Origin: Ornithinicoccus halotolerans
GTDB taxonomy: Bacteria > Actinomycetota > Actinomycetes > Actinomycetales > Dermatophilaceae
Reading direction: 5' to 3'
Assembly: GCF_009602535.1 (NCBI RefSeq)
Contig: NZ_WIQI01000006.1
Coordinates: 1-64,000 of the forward strand
DNA: 64,000 nt
Shown here: positions 8,103 to 16,650 of the stretch, piece by piece
Layout of the letters: every line of letters begins with the position of its first letter
Position numbering within the stretch: position 1 is the first letter of the stretch
Translations under genes and position numbers: made by a program
Notes under the pieces: generated by a model
Seen by the model: only the letters and a program-made list of their open reading frames with translations
What the model was told of the DNA's origin: nothing
Databases searched by the model: none

Positions 8103-8618
8103 TCACTCGGAGCCGTCTCGGCCGCCCCCGCCGCGTCCCGCGAGGTCGGCGTCCAGCCGCAGCAGCCCGGCGCCGTCGCTGCCGATCAGCGCCAGCCGGC
8201 CGAGGATCTCCGAGACCGTGGCCTCCTCCTCGATCTGCTCGTCGATGAACCAGTGCAGCAGCGGCATCGAGTCGATGTCTCCCTCGGACTGCGCCTGCCG
8301 GTAGAGGTTGCGAATCGACTCCGAGACCTTCTCCTCGTGGGCCAGCGAGGCCCGGAACACGTCCTGCACGGAGTCGCCGAGGTTGGTGGGTGCCTCGATG
8401 GCGCCGATCTGCGGGCTGCCGCCCCGGTCGGTGACGTGGCTGATGAAGCGCCCCGCGTGGTCGCGCTCCTCGTTGGACTGGTGGCGCATCCACCCGGCCA
8501 TGCCGGGCAGGCCTTGGCCGTCGAGGATGACCGCCAGCTGGAGGTAGACGATGCTGGACTCCAGCTCCAGCGTGATCTGCTCGGAGAAGGTCTTCAGGAG
8601 CGTGTCGCTGAGTCTCAT
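8103..8618 (-). CDS. ferritin
   Basis: A 171-residue four-helix ferritin that would oxidise and store iron in the cytosol. Ferroxidase ligands are recognisable: Glu in helix A ('EQITLELESS'), the Glu and His of 'EERDHAGRF', Glu in 'LAHEEKVSES', and Gln/Glu in 'DEQIEEEATVSEIL'. The C-terminus is Gly/Arg/Asp-rich. The ATG at 8618 was chosen because TACCGT (8626-8631) lies 7 nt upstream, making a leaderless transcript likely; an upstream in-frame start would cross that box. A long hairpin lies just before the promoter. Confidence 0.92.
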   Translation of the reverse strand: MRLSDTLLKTFSEQITLELESSIVYLQLAVILDGQGLPGMAGWMRHQSNEERDHAGRFISHVTDRGGSPQIGAIEAPTNLGDSVQDVFRASLAHEEKVSESIRNLYRQAQSEGDIDSMPLLHWFIDEQIEEEATVSEILGRLALIGSDGAGLLRLDADLAGRGGGGRDGSE

Positions 8619-8625
8619 GGGCCCG

Positions 8626-8631
8626 ACGGTA
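8626..8631 (-). promoter_or_regulatory. -10 box TACCGT for ferritin
   Basis: TAnnnT hexamer on the minus strand ending 7 nt before the ATG at 8618; no Shine-Dalgarno sequence in the gap. Confidence 0.5.
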
Positions 8632-8656
8632 GTGCGCTGCCGACCCGGGCACCAGC

Positions 8657-8693
8657 AAGGGTTGGCGAACCTCACTGAGGCTCGCCAACCCTT
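8657..8693 (-). terminator. long hairpin between ctaF and ferritin
   Basis: A 12-bp perfect outer stem, one mismatch and a 4-bp inner stem enclose a 3-nt loop. It lies 33 nt after the ctaF stop, so it most likely ends the ctaC-ctaD-ctaF transcript. It also abuts the -35 region of the ferritin promoter, so a protein-binding role cannot be excluded. Confidence 0.6.
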
Positions 8694-8726
8694 ACTGACC
8701 AGCGGGGACGCCCCGGCCGGTGAACG

Positions 8727-9128
8727 TCAGACGGCCTTGTCGCCCTTGAAGTACTCCATCGTCCAGCCGACGGTGGCGATCGCCGTGAAAGGAACCGCGA
8801 TGATGACCATCCACCAGCCCACGGCCAGGCCCAGGAACACCACGGCACTGCCCAGCCCGAGCCAGAGCGGCCACCACGAGTAGGGGCTGAAGAACCCGTA
8901 CGGACCCTCCTGGTCGGAGATCTCCCCGTGCGGGTTGTCATCGGGGCGCGGGTCCAGCCGCCGCGCGGTCATCCACAGGTAGACCGCGATGAAGGCCGGG
9001 AAGATCGCCGCCAGCGCCAGTCCCGTCATCCCGACCCACTCGTTCCAGCCGGTGAAGTGGCCGTAGATGTAGGTGACCACCACGAAGAACGGGACGAACC
9101 AGGCCCACATCTTGATCTCGGTCCTCAT
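8727..9128 (-). CDS. ctaF: cytochrome c oxidase subunit IV
   Basis: A 133-residue actinobacterial subunit IV of the aa3 oxidase. Four hydrophobic helices are visible, the first in '[17 protein letters not shown]' and the last in '[19 protein letters not shown]', with the conserved loop '[14 protein letters not shown]' between. The start overlaps the ctaD stop by 4 nt (ATGA), so the genes are coupled. No redox cofactor sites are expected in this subunit. Confidence 0.95.
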   Translation of the reverse strand: MRTEIKMWAWFVPFFVVVTYIYGHFTGWNEWVGMTGLALAAIFPAFIAVYLWMTARRLDPRPDDNPHGEISDQEGPYGFFSPYSWWPLWLGLGSAVVFLGLAVGWWMVIIAVPFTAIATVGWTMEYFKGDKAV

Positions 9129-10912
9129 CGCCGACCCTCCTCGCTGTGACCCTCGCGGCCGCCGGAGTCGGTCCCGGTCTGGCCGGCGGGATCAGTCTCC
9201 GGACCGCCCAGCAGCTCCTCCATCACGTTCTTGTCAGGTTCAGGCGACTCCATGGTTGCCACGTCCGGGTGGTGCAGGTCGAACGCGGGGCGCTCGGAGC
9301 GGATCCGCGGGATGGTGACGAAGTTGTGTCGCGGGGGTGGGCAGGAGGTCGCCCACTCCAGGCCACCGCCGTAGCCCCACGGGTCGTCCACCTGGATCTT
9401 GGGCGTCTTGAAGCTCGCCCAGACGTTCCACAGGAACGGCACCATCGAGGCACCCAGCAGGAACGAGGAGACGGTGCTCAGCTGGTTCATCCAGGTGAAG
9501 CCCTCTCCGACCATGTAGTCGGCGTAGCGGCGGGGCATACCGGCGGCGCCCAGCCAGTGCTGGATGAGGAAGGTGCCGTGGAAGCCGAGGAACAGCATCC
9601 AGAAGTGCAGCTTCCCGATCCCCTCGTGCAGCATGTGCCCGGTGAGCTTCGGCCACCAGAAGTAGAAGCCGGCGAACATCGCGAACACCACGGTGCCGAA
9701 CACGACGTAGTGGAAGTGCGCGACGACGAAGTAGGTGTCGGTCAGGTGGAAGTCCAGGGCCGGGCTGGCCAGGATCACGCCGGTGAGACCGCCGAAGAGG
9801 AAGGTCACCAGGAACCCGACCGCCCACAGCATCGGGGTCTCGAAGGACAGCTTCCCGCCCCACATGGTGCCGATCCAGTTGAAGAACTTGATGCCGGTGG
9901 GCACCGCGATCAGCATCGACATGATCGCGAAGAACTCCAGCAGCACCGCACCGGTGGCGTACATGTGGTGGGCCCAGACCGTGGCCGACAGCGCGCCGAT
10001 GGTGACCGTGGCGAAGACCAGCGTCTTGTAGCCGAACAGCGGCTTGCGGCTGAAGACGGGGATGATCTCGGTGATGATCCCGAAGAACGGCAGTGCGATG
10101 ATGTAGACCTCGGGATGGCCGAAGAACCAGAACAGGTGCTGCCACAGCATCGCTCCCCCGTTGGAGGGATCGAAGACGTGCGCGCCGAACATCCGGTCGG
10201 CGGCCATGCCGAACAGGGCGGTGGCCAGCACCGGGAACACCATGATCACCAGGAGCGAGGTGATCAGCACGTTCCAGGTGAACATCGGCATCCGGAACAT
10301 CGTCATGCCGGGCGCGCGCATGCACATGATGGTGGTGATGAAGTTGACCGCGCCCATGATGGTGCCGAAGCCGGACAGCGCCAGCCCCATCACCCACAGG
10401 TCACCGCCCAGGCCGGGGCTGTGCGCGGCCCCCGACAGCGGTTGGTAGGCGAACCAGCCGAACGAGGCCGCGCCGCCCGGGGTCAGGAAGCCGGCCATGA
10501 CGATCATGCCGCCGAACAGGTACAGCCAGTAGGCGAGCATGTTCAGCCGCGGGAACGCCACGTCCGGGGCGCCGATCTGCAGCGGCATCAGCGCGTTCGC
10601 GAACCCGGCGAACAGCGGTGTCGCGAACAGCAGCAGCATCACCGTGCCGTGCATGGTGAACATCTGGTTGAACTGCTCGGGGTTGTCCACGACGTCCAGC
10701 CCCGGGGTGAACAGCTCGGCGCGGATGATCAGCGCCATCGCGCCGGCGAGCATGAAGAAGATCACCGACGTCACGAAGTAGAGGTTGCCGATGACCTTGT
10801 GGTCGGTGGTGGTGAGCACCTTCACCGCCAGCGAGCCCATCGACTCCTTGCGCGGGCTCCGGGGAGGCTCGTCCACGCGGCCACGGGTCTCCGGCCCGAC
10901 GATGGTGGCCAT
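9125..10912 (-). CDS. ctaD: cytochrome c oxidase subunit I
   Basis: Catalytic subunit of the aa3 oxidase (595 residues, twelve membrane helices expected) carrying haem a and the haem a3-CuB centre. Diagnostic segments are '[15 protein letters not shown]' with the haem a His, '[18 protein letters not shown]' with the His-Tyr cross-link pair, 'WAHHMY' with the CuB His pair, and '[13 protein letters not shown]' with the haem ligands. The ATG at 10912 overlaps the ctaC stop by 4 nt; an open frame extends beyond it but runs antisense to no sense inside ctaC. The C-terminal 100 residues are hydrophilic. Confidence 0.97.
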   Translation of the reverse strand: MATIVGPETRGRVDEPPRSPRKESMGSLAVKVLTTTDHKVIGNLYFVTSVIFFMLAGAMALIIRAELFTPGLDVVDNPEQFNQMFTMHGTVMLLLFATPLFAGFANALMPLQIGAPDVAFPRLNMLAYWLYLFGGMIVMAGFLTPGGAASFGWFAYQPLSGAAHSPGLGGDLWVMGLALSGFGTIMGAVNFITTIMCMRAPGMTMFRMPMFTWNVLITSLLVIMVFPVLATALFGMAADRMFGAHVFDPSNGGAMLWQHLFWFFGHPEVYIIALPFFGIITEIIPVFSRKPLFGYKTLVFATVTIGALSATVWAHHMYATGAVLLEFFAIMSMLIAVPTGIKFFNWIGTMWGGKLSFETPMLWAVGFLVTFLFGGLTGVILASPALDFHLTDTYFVVAHFHYVVFGTVVFAMFAGFYFWWPKLTGHMLHEGIGKLHFWMLFLGFHGTFLIQHWLGAAGMPRRYADYMVGEGFTWMNQLSTVSSFLLGASMVPFLWNVWASFKTPKIQVDDPWGYGGGLEWATSCPPPRHNFVTIPRIRSERPAFDLHHPDVATMESPEPDKNVMEELLGGPETDPAGQTGTDSGGREGHSEEGRR

Positions 10913-11838
10913 CAGTCCTCCTGCCTCTGCTCCGGCGGGACCCGGTTCAGGTCCTCGTCGAACTCGTCCCCGAACGGGTCCTTGTAGTAGTCGTACTGAT
11001 TCAGCTCGCTGCCCAGCAGCCCGTCGTGGCCGGACTGGCGCTGCTGCTCGATGAACGCCTGGTACTCCTCCTGGGAGACCACCTCGACCTCGAAGAGCAT
11101 CTGCGCGTGGTAGGCGCCGCACAGCTCGGCGCACTTGCCGGTGTAGCGCCCCTCCTCGGTGGTGGTCACCTGGAAGGTGTTGATCCGGCCGGGCATCACG
11201 TCCAGCTTCTGCAGGAACTGGGGGACGAAGAAGGAGTGGATGACGTCGCGCGCGGTCAGCACGAACTCCACCCGGCTGTCGACCGGCAGCACCATCGTGG
11301 GCAGCGTCTCCCGCAGCCCCGGCTCGCCCTTGCTCAGGTCGATCGCCTGGGTCCCGGTGACGTGCACGTCCTCGTTGAGGTAGTTGAAGTCCCAGGACCA
11401 CTTCTTGCCGACGACGTTGACGATGACGTCGGGCTCCTCGTCGTGGTGCAACTGGGCGTTCTGCAGCTCAACGGTCTTGCCGAAGAGCACCGCCACCATG
11501 AGCACCGGGACGATCGTGTAGAGGATCTCCAGCGGCACGTTGTAGCGCACCTGGGTCGGCAGCTCGGTGTCGTGCTCGCGGCGCCGGTAGGCCACCAGGC
11601 ACCACAGGATCAGCCCCCACACGACGACGCCCACGCCCAGCGCGGCGATCCAGGTGCCGTTCCAGAAGGCGATGGTGTCGGGCCCGATCTCGGTGACCGG
11701 CTCGGGTAGGTAACCGCGCTGCAGCTGGGCGCCGCACCCGGACAGCAGCAGGGCCGCTGCGACCGCGGCCGCGACCAGGGAGAATCTCCTGGTGCGCCGG
11801 GGGGCACGCTCAACGGGCCGTGGCAATGCACACCTCAC
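10912..11838 (-). CDS. ctaC: cytochrome c oxidase subunit II (lipoprotein)
   Basis: Carries the CuA centre that receives electrons from the QcrC haems. A basic leader and hydrophobic stretch end in a lipobox (LLLSGC), followed by two membrane helices and an outer cupredoxin domain with '[12 protein letters not shown]', the CuA Cys-Cys-His-Met ligands. The GTG at 11838 gives 308 residues. A TTG at 11826 is a serious alternative, since AAGGTGAGG stands 6 nt before it. A -10 box TAGAGT (11864-11869) overlaps the stop codon of aat, so ctaC-ctaD-ctaF probably has its own promoter although aat is only 28 nt upstream. Confidence 0.93.
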   Translation of the reverse strand: MRCALPRPVERAPRRTRRFSLVAAAVAAALLLSGCGAQLQRGYLPEPVTEIGPDTIAFWNGTWIAALGVGVVVWGLILWCLVAYRRREHDTELPTQVRYNVPLEILYTIVPVLMVAVLFGKTVELQNAQLHHDEEPDVIVNVVGKKWSWDFNYLNEDVHVTGTQAIDLSKGEPGLRETLPTMVLPVDSRVEFVLTARDVIHSFFVPQFLQKLDVMPGRINTFQVTTTEEGRYTGKCAELCGAYHAQMLFEVEVVSQEEYQAFIEQQRQSGHDGLLGSELNQYDYYKDPFGDEFDEDLNRVPPEQRQED

Positions 11839-11863
11839 CTTCAGGCCTGACAGGACACCGAGA

Positions 11864-11869
11864 ACTCTA
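11864..11869 (-). promoter_or_regulatory. -10 box TAGAGT for ctaC-ctaD-ctaF
   Basis: TAnnnT hexamer whose first three bases are the TAG stop codon of aat. It predicts a leader of about 20-30 nt in front of ctaC. Confidence 0.4.
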
Positions 11870-12589
11870 CCTCGCCCCCCGGGGCATGCGCGGTGTGGGT
11901 GGCTCCTGCGTGGCACCCGACCAGACCTGCGGCAGCGGCTGCTGCAGGGCCGCCCCCAGCAGCTGCAGGTAGCGGCTGCGCGGCACCTCCCGGACCCCCA
12001 GCGAGCCCAGGTGCCGGGTGTGCCACTGCACGTCCACCAGCCACCGGTCCCCCAGCTCTGCCTCCAGCAGCCGCACCAGCCCCACCAGCGCCGCCTTGGA
12101 CGCGTCTGTGGCGTGGTGGAACATCGACTCCCCTGCGAACAGCCCGCCGATCGCGATCCCGTAGAGCCCGCCGACCAGCCGGCCGTCCTGCCAGCTCTCC
12201 ACCGAGTGCGCCCAGCCGAGCTCGTGCAGCCGCGCGTAGGCGCCGCCGACGGCGGGCGTGATCCACCGACCAGGCCGGGAGGGGTCGGCGCAGCCGGCCA
12301 CCACCTGGCCGAACGCGGTGTCCACCCGGGTCTCGAAGCGGGACCGGGTGCGGCGCAGCGAGCGGCTCACGTGCAGGTCCCCGGGCAGCAGCACCCCGCG
12401 CGGGTCCGGGGACCACCAGCCCATCGGCGGCCCGCCGTGCCTGCCCACCCCCATGGGGAACAGCCCGGCCCGGTAGGCGGCCAGCAGCGTGCCCGGCTCC
12501 AGGTCGGCGCCCACGCCGACCAGGTCCTCCCCCGGAACGGCGCGCTCCAGGCTGAGGTCCCACGCGGTCGGCAGCGGCTCGAGCGGCAT
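11867..12589 (-). CDS. aat: leucyl/phenylalanyl-tRNA--protein transferase
   Basis: Transfers Leu or Phe from aminoacyl-tRNA to N-terminal Lys or Arg of proteins, marking them for ClpS/ClpAP (N-degron pathway). The 240-residue length and the motifs 'LLAAYRAGLFPMG', 'WWSPDPRGVLLPGDLHVSRSLRR', 'YGIAIGGLFAGESMF' and 'DVQWHTRHLGSLG' are those of the Aat family. It sits directly upstream of ctaC with a 28-nt gap, and a terminator lies between it and erpA further upstream. The link with cytochrome oxidase is probably positional only. Confidence 0.95.
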   Translation of the reverse strand: MPLEPLPTAWDLSLERAVPGEDLVGVGADLEPGTLLAAYRAGLFPMGVGRHGGPPMGWWSPDPRGVLLPGDLHVSRSLRRTRSRFETRVDTAFGQVVAGCADPSRPGRWITPAVGGAYARLHELGWAHSVESWQDGRLVGGLYGIAIGGLFAGESMFHHATDASKAALVGLVRLLEAELGDRWLVDVQWHTRHLGSLGVREVPRSRYLQLLGAALQQPLPQVWSGATQEPPTPRMPRGAR

Positions 12590-12671
12590 GGCCGGTCAGC
12601 CCCGCTCGGGCGGCCGTGCCCGGCAGTGCCCGCGGGCCGTGCCGGCGGAGGTGCTCACGTGCGCAAACTAT

Positions 12672-12703
12672 CGCGGCCGGGCCTCCGATGAGACCCGGCC
12701 GCG
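12672..12703 (-). terminator. terminator hairpin downstream of erpA
   Basis: Perfect 10-bp arms with a 12-nt loop lie 43 nt after the erpA stop; on the minus strand the stem is followed by a short AT-rich stretch (ATAGTTTG), which fits intrinsic termination. Confidence 0.75.
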
Positions 12704-12745
12704 GTGTGCCGTGGCGGCGGCGGGTGGCGACCCGCCGGTCGTGGC

Positions 12746-13120
12746 TCAGCCGAAGCTGTCGCCGCAGGCGCAGGAGCTGCCCGCGTTGGGGTTGTCGATG
12801 GTGAAGCCCTGCTTCTCGATGGTGTCGGCGAAGTCGATGGTGGCGCCATCGAGGTAGGGCGCGCTCATCCGGTCGACGACGACCTCCACCCCGTTGAAGT
12901 CGGCGAGCAGGTCACCGTCCAGGGTGCGCTCGTCGAAGTACAGCTGGTAGATCAGGCCGGAGCAGCCGCCGGGCTGCACGCCGACCCGCAGCCGCAGGTC
13001 GTCGCGGCCTTCCTGTTCCAGCAGGCTCTTGACCTTCTCGGCGGCCAGGTCGGTGAGGACGACGCCGTGGCCGGCGTCGCTCGGTGCCTGCGTGGTGGTC
13101 GGGCTGTCCTGAAGGCTCAT
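12746..13120 (-). CDS. erpA: iron-sulfur cluster insertion protein ErpA (HesB/IscA family)
   Basis: A-type carrier that delivers iron-sulfur clusters to apo-enzymes. The 124-residue protein has the family's three cysteines in 'QPGGCSGLIYQLYFDE' and 'SSCACGDSF', plus the usual 'LTDLAAEKVKSLLEQEG' start. The ATG at 13120 was preferred to a longer frame because the extra residues are low-complexity and unlike the family. A hairpin follows. The next gene upstream is the glycerate kinase, the same pair as Rv2204c-Rv2205c as I recall it. Confidence 0.95.
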   Translation of the reverse strand: MSLQDSPTTTQAPSDAGHGVVLTDLAAEKVKSLLEQEGRDDLRLRVGVQPGGCSGLIYQLYFDERTLDGDLLADFNGVEVVVDRMSAPYLDGATIDFADTIEKQGFTIDNPNAGSSCACGDSFG

Positions 13121-13207
13121 CGCGCTGCGTCCTGTCCTCTCGGGAGTGCTGCGTGCAGGCAACGCCTCGTCGGCGCGCCGTTGTTCCCACGCACCAGCGT
13201 ACGCCCC

Positions 13208-13223
13208 GGGAGCAGGTGCTCCC
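13208..13223 (-). terminator. small hairpin between glycerate kinase and erpA
   Basis: Seven-bp perfect arms around a 2-nt centre, 47 nt after the glycerate kinase stop. It could be a weak terminator or a protein-binding palindrome for erpA. Confidence 0.3.
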
Positions 13224-13269
13224 ACATGGCGGCACCGGCAGCGCTGGAACCGGCTGGGTCAGCCCGGGC

Positions 13270-14454
13270 TCACCCGCGTGGGGGCGGCGACCAGGTACGG
13301 GCCACCCGGGCGGCCAGGTCCTCCCAGTCCTCGCCGTCGCGGGCGCCGTAGGAGCCGGACACCCCGAGCGACATCCCCTCCCGCCGGCCCACCTCCACCG
13401 AGCGGGCCAGCACCACGGTGGGGGCGGCGGCGTCCAGGGCGGCGTGCGCCACCTCGGGCACGACTCCCTCGTGGACGCTGCGCCAGTCGTAGGAGGGGGT
13501 GCCGATGACCACGAGCGAGCCGCGGAGAAGGGCCGGCAGCCCGGCCGCCTCCAGCACCAGCCGCGCCCCCGGGACCCGCCGGGCGCCGAGCAGCAGCAGA
13601 CCGTAGCCGACGCCGCCGCCGACACCGGCCGAGGGCTCCCGCTCCGGCCGCAGCCGACGCCCGGTCAGCAGGTCGTGCCGCGGCGGCAGCACCGCCGAGA
13701 CGCGCTCGACGAGCCGGCCGGTGCGCTGCTCCAGCTCCTGGGTGGTGACCGGGTCGACGCCGTGCTCGCTGCCGAGCGCCGCGCTCGCACCGTGGAAGCC
13801 CAGCAGCGGCAGCTCGGTCGCCGCCGCGAGCACCAGCTCGGTGCCGAGCAGGTCCTCGCGCACGGCCTCCAGGTCGGCGAGGTCGGCCCCCGCCCCGAGC
13901 GCCTGCAGCAGGCCCAGCCCGCCGTCGTGGCAGGCGAGGTCGCCCACGCCCACGACGATGCGGGTGGCGCCGGCGTCCCGCGCGGCGGCGACCAGCTCGC
14001 CCACCCCGCGGCTGGTCAGCGCGCCCGGGTCCGCGAGCCGGTCGGGACCCACCAGGTGCCGGCCGGCGGCGTGGGCCGCCTCCAGGTAGGCGGTGCGTCC
14101 CGCCCCGTTGCGGTGGTCCCGCAGCAGCATCTCGGCCGGGACGGGGTCACCGGTCGGCCCGGTCACCACGACCGCCTGCGGCGGCGCGGGCAGCGGGGTC
14201 TCCAGCGCCGACCGCTCGGCCTCGGCTGCCGGTTCGGCCGCTGGCGCCTCCGCCGGCGGACCGCCCGCGGCGTCGGGTCCTGGCGTGAGGGCGGCGCCCA
14301 GCGCGGTGAGGAACCCTGGCCCGCCGTCGGACAGCAGCCGGGCGGTGACGGTGTCGTGGCCGGCCTGCCGGCGCCAGCCGCGGGCCAGGCCGGTGAGGGC
14401 CTGCTGCCCTTCCAGCGGGTCGGCGAACGGGCCGACCGCCATCACCACGCGCAC
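13270..14454 (-). CDS. glycerate kinase family protein
   Basis: A 394-residue member of the GlxK family that phosphorylates glycerate. The N-terminal 'MRVVMAVGPFADPL' and 'TSRGVGELVAAARDAGATRIVVGVGD' followed by 'DGGLGLLQALGA' align with the family core, but the canonical GGSATNDGG is changed to GDLACHDGG, so activity or substrate may differ. An Ala/Pro/Glu-rich insert of about 35 residues lies near residues 60-95. The GTG start is 12 nt after the trpS stop, so the two are probably cotranscribed. It is next to erpA, as in mycobacteria. Confidence 0.82.
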   Translation of the reverse strand: MRVVMAVGPFADPLEGQQALTGLARGWRRQAGHDTVTARLLSDGGPGFLTALGAALTPGPDAAGGPPAEAPAAEPAAEAERSALETPLPAPPQAVVVTGPTGDPVPAEMLLRDHRNGAGRTAYLEAAHAAGRHLVGPDRLADPGALTSRGVGELVAAARDAGATRIVVGVGDLACHDGGLGLLQALGAGADLADLEAVREDLLGTELVLAAATELPLLGFHGASAALGSEHGVDPVTTQELEQRTGRLVERVSAVLPPRHDLLTGRRLRPEREPSAGVGGGVGYGLLLLGARRVPGARLVLEAAGLPALLRGSLVVIGTPSYDWRSVHEGVVPEVAHAALDAAAPTVVLARSVEVGRREGMSLGVSGSYGARDGEDWEDLAARVARTWSPPPRG

Positions 14455-14466
14455 GCCGGACCGTCC

Positions 14467-15624
14467 TCAGGCGTGGTAGCGCATCTGCATCGCCTGCCGC
14501 ACCTCGTCGAGGGTGGCCTCGGCGATCTCGTTGGCGCGGGCGTTGCCGCGGGCCAGCACGTCCTCCAGGTAGCCGGGGTCGGCCACCAGCTCGGCGCGGC
14601 GGGCGCGGATCGGGGCGAAGTGCTCGTTGACCGCCTCGGTGGCGACCCGCTTCAGGGTGCCGCCCCCGCCGTCGCCCACCTCGGCCGCTACCTCGTGCGG
14701 GTCGCGCCCGGAGGCCAGCGCGGCCAGCAGCACCAGGTTGGACACCTCCGGCCGGTTCTCCGGGTCGTAGGTGATGTGCCGGTCGGCGTCGGTGACCGCC
14801 TTCTTGAGCCGGGCGGCGGTGGTGTCGGCGTCCATGCCGATCTCGATGGTGTTGCCCCGGGACTTGCTCATCTTGTGCCCGTCGGTGCCCAGCAGGCTGG
14901 CCGCCTGCGACAGCAGCACCTCGGGGGCGCGGAAGACGGGCCGGTCGGCCCACACCCGGCCGTAGCGCTCGTCGAACCGGCGGGCGACCACCCGGGCCTG
15001 CTCGACGTGCGGCACCTGGTCCTTGCCGACCGGCACCAGGTTGGCCTTGCAGAACAGGATGTCGGCGGCCTGGTGCACCGGGTAGGTGAGCAGCAGCCCG
15101 GACATCGGGCGGCCGCCGGTGGCGTCGTACTCGGCCTTGACGGTGGGGTTGCGCCGCAGCTCGGAGTCGGTGACCACGGACAGGAACGGCAGCATCAGCT
15201 GGTTCAGCGCCGGCACCGCCGAGTGCGCGAAGATCGTGGTCCGCTCCGGGTCCAGCCCGACGGCCAGGTAGTCGGCCAGCAGCGAGTAGACCCGCTCCCG
15301 GATCGGGCCGACCCCGTCCCGGTCAGTGATGACCTGGTAGTCGGCGATCAGCACGAACGTCTCGACGCCGCGGCGCTGCAGCTGCACCCGGTTGGCGAGG
15401 GTGCCGAAGTAGTGGCCCAGGTGCAGGTGCCCGGTCGGCCGGTCACCGGTCAGCACCCGGAACCGGCCCGGGTCGGTGTCGATCTCGGTCTCGATCTGGG
15501 CCGACCGTGCCACCGTGCGCGCCAACGAGGCGGCCGAGGTCGACTCGGCGAGCGCGTCGCCGTCCTCGTCGGGGCGCTGGGCGTCCGTCGGTGTCACCGA
15601 GGGTGGGCTGGTGTCGGTCGTCAT
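14467..15624 (-). CDS. trpS: tryptophan--tRNA ligase
   Basis: Class I aminoacyl-tRNA synthetase that charges tRNA-Trp. The HIGH-equivalent is in 'GDRPTGHLHLGHYFG' and the KMSKS loop in 'GTDGHKMSKSRGNT'; 'TYPVHQAADILFCKANLVPVG' is the tryptophan-pocket region. The enzyme is 385 residues, slightly longer than E. coli TrpS because of a 50-residue acidic N-terminal extension. The ATG at 15624 is used; a longer open frame runs antisense through the neighbouring gene. TACCAT lies 10 nt upstream of the start, giving at most a very short leader. Confidence 0.96.
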   Translation of the reverse strand: MTTDTSPPSVTPTDAQRPDEDGDALAESTSAASLARTVARSAQIETEIDTDPGRFRVLTGDRPTGHLHLGHYFGTLANRVQLQRRGVETFVLIADYQVITDRDGVGPIRERVYSLLADYLAVGLDPERTTIFAHSAVPALNQLMLPFLSVVTDSELRRNPTVKAEYDATGGRPMSGLLLTYPVHQAADILFCKANLVPVGKDQVPHVEQARVVARRFDERYGRVWADRPVFRAPEVLLSQAASLLGTDGHKMSKSRGNTIEIGMDADTTAARLKKAVTDADRHITYDPENRPEVSNLVLLAALASGRDPHEVAAEVGDGGGGTLKRVATEAVNEHFAPIRARRAELVADPGYLEDVLARGNARANEIAEATLDEVRQAMQMRYHA

Positions 15625-15697
15625 GACGGCGACGATGGTACGCCACCGGCCGGCACGCCCGCGACGACCGTGGCCCCGGAGCCCGCCGGCCCGGCCG

Positions 15698-16636
15698 CTA
15701 CACCAGCGGCGGCACCTGCTCCCCCGGCGGGACCGGTCCCGGCGGGGTGCCGTCGCCGAACGGCGTGCCGCCCAGCTCCTCCCGGCCGTGCGCGCTGAGC
15801 CAGCCACGCGGGTCCGGCCCGGCCGGCACCACCCCGGTGGGGTTGATGTCGCGGTGCACCTCGTAGTAGTGCCGCTTGATGTGGTCGAAGTTGACCGTGT
15901 CGCCGAACCCGGGCGTCTGGAACAGGTCACGCGCGTAGCCCCACAACGCGGGCATCTCGGTCAGCTTCTGCCGGTTGCACTTGAAGTGGCCGTGGTAGAC
16001 GGCGTCGAACCGCACCAGCGTCGTGAACAGCCGGATGTCGGCCTCGGTGATGTGGTCCCCGACCAGGTAGCGGCGGGTGGACAGCCGCTCCTCCAGCCAG
16101 TCCAGCCGGTCCCACAGCTGGTGGTAGGCCCGCTCATAGGAGTCCTGCTGGCCGGCGAACCCGCACCGGTAGACGCCGTTGTTGACGTCCTCGTAGACCC
16201 GCTGGGCCACGTCGTCGATCTCCTCGCGCCACTGCTGCGGGTACAGCTCGGGCGCGCCGTCCCGGTGGAAGGCGGTCCACTGCGTGGCGAAGTCCTCGGT
16301 GAGCTGCCGGAAGTGGTTGGTGACCACCTGGCCGGTGGTGGTGTCCACGATCGCCGGCACCGTCACCCCGGGCCGGTAGCCGTCCGGGCGCGCCTCGTAG
16401 GCGTCCTTGAGCCGTGGGATGCCCAGCACCGGGTCGACGCCGCCGGGGTCCAGGTCGGGCGGCTGGTCGAGGCGGGCAGCCGAGCCCCCCACCCCGACGA
16501 CGGGCCGGCCGGGGTCGGCACCGGCGACCACACCGCCCTGCTGCGCCGGCTCGGCCTGGCCGCTGAGGCGCGGCAGCAGGACGGGGCCGACGACACGGGC
16601 CACCATGGCACCCACCACCTGCCCGAACCCGACCAT
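15698..16636 (-). CDS. glutathionyl-hydroquinone reductase-like protein, N-terminal domain lost (likely pseudogene)
   Basis: From about position 16456 to the stop the protein is a good copy of the Xi-class GST / glutathionyl- (or mycothiyl-) hydroquinone reductase family: 'DLDPGGVDPVLG', 'GVTVPAIVDTTTGQVV', 'NNGVYRCGFAGQQ', 'YHGHFKCNR' and 'HRDINPTGVVP'. The preceding family domain, which has the thioredoxin fold and the catalytic Cys-Pro-Trp motif (roughly 90 residues), is missing in all frames. The first 60 codons of the open frame (16457-16636) are low-complexity and must hold the promoter of the divergent aldolase only 14 nt away. I think the gene was cut when the sugar island joined here and is probably inactive. 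Confidence 0.65.
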   Translation of the reverse strand: MVGFGQVVGAMVARVVGPVLLPRLSGQAEPAQQGGVVAGADPGRPVVGVGGSAARLDQPPDLDPGGVDPVLGIPRLKDAYEARPDGYRPGVTVPAIVDTTTGQVVTNHFRQLTEDFATQWTAFHRDGAPELYPQQWREEIDDVAQRVYEDVNNGVYRCGFAGQQDSYERAYHQLWDRLDWLEERLSTRRYLVGDHITEADIRLFTTLVRFDAVYHGHFKCNRQKLTEMPALWGYARDLFQTPGFGDTVNFDHIKRHYYEVHRDINPTGVVPAGPDPRGWLSAHGREELGGTPFGDGTPPGPVPPGEQVPPLV

Positions 16637-16650
16637 CGGAGGACGACGCG

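Noticed and set aside
9146-10987. 613-codon plus-strand open frame opposite ctaD
   Set aside because: Antisense shadow of ctaD; no recognisable domain or ribosome binding site.
14467-15624. Functional link between trpS and trpD in the same region as a tryptophan regulon
   Set aside because: They are 13 kb apart with respiratory genes between, no shared control element was seen, and the order follows general backbone synteny.
13084-15798. 904-codon plus-strand open frame opposite erpA, glycerate kinase and trpS
   Set aside because: Spans three certain genes on the other strand; low-complexity translation.
16457-16650. Remnant of a KDG kinase or other sugar gene upstream of eda on the plus strand
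   Set aside because: Plus-strand frames here give short GDHTALLRRLG-like stretches but no family motif; better explained as promoter and junction DNA.
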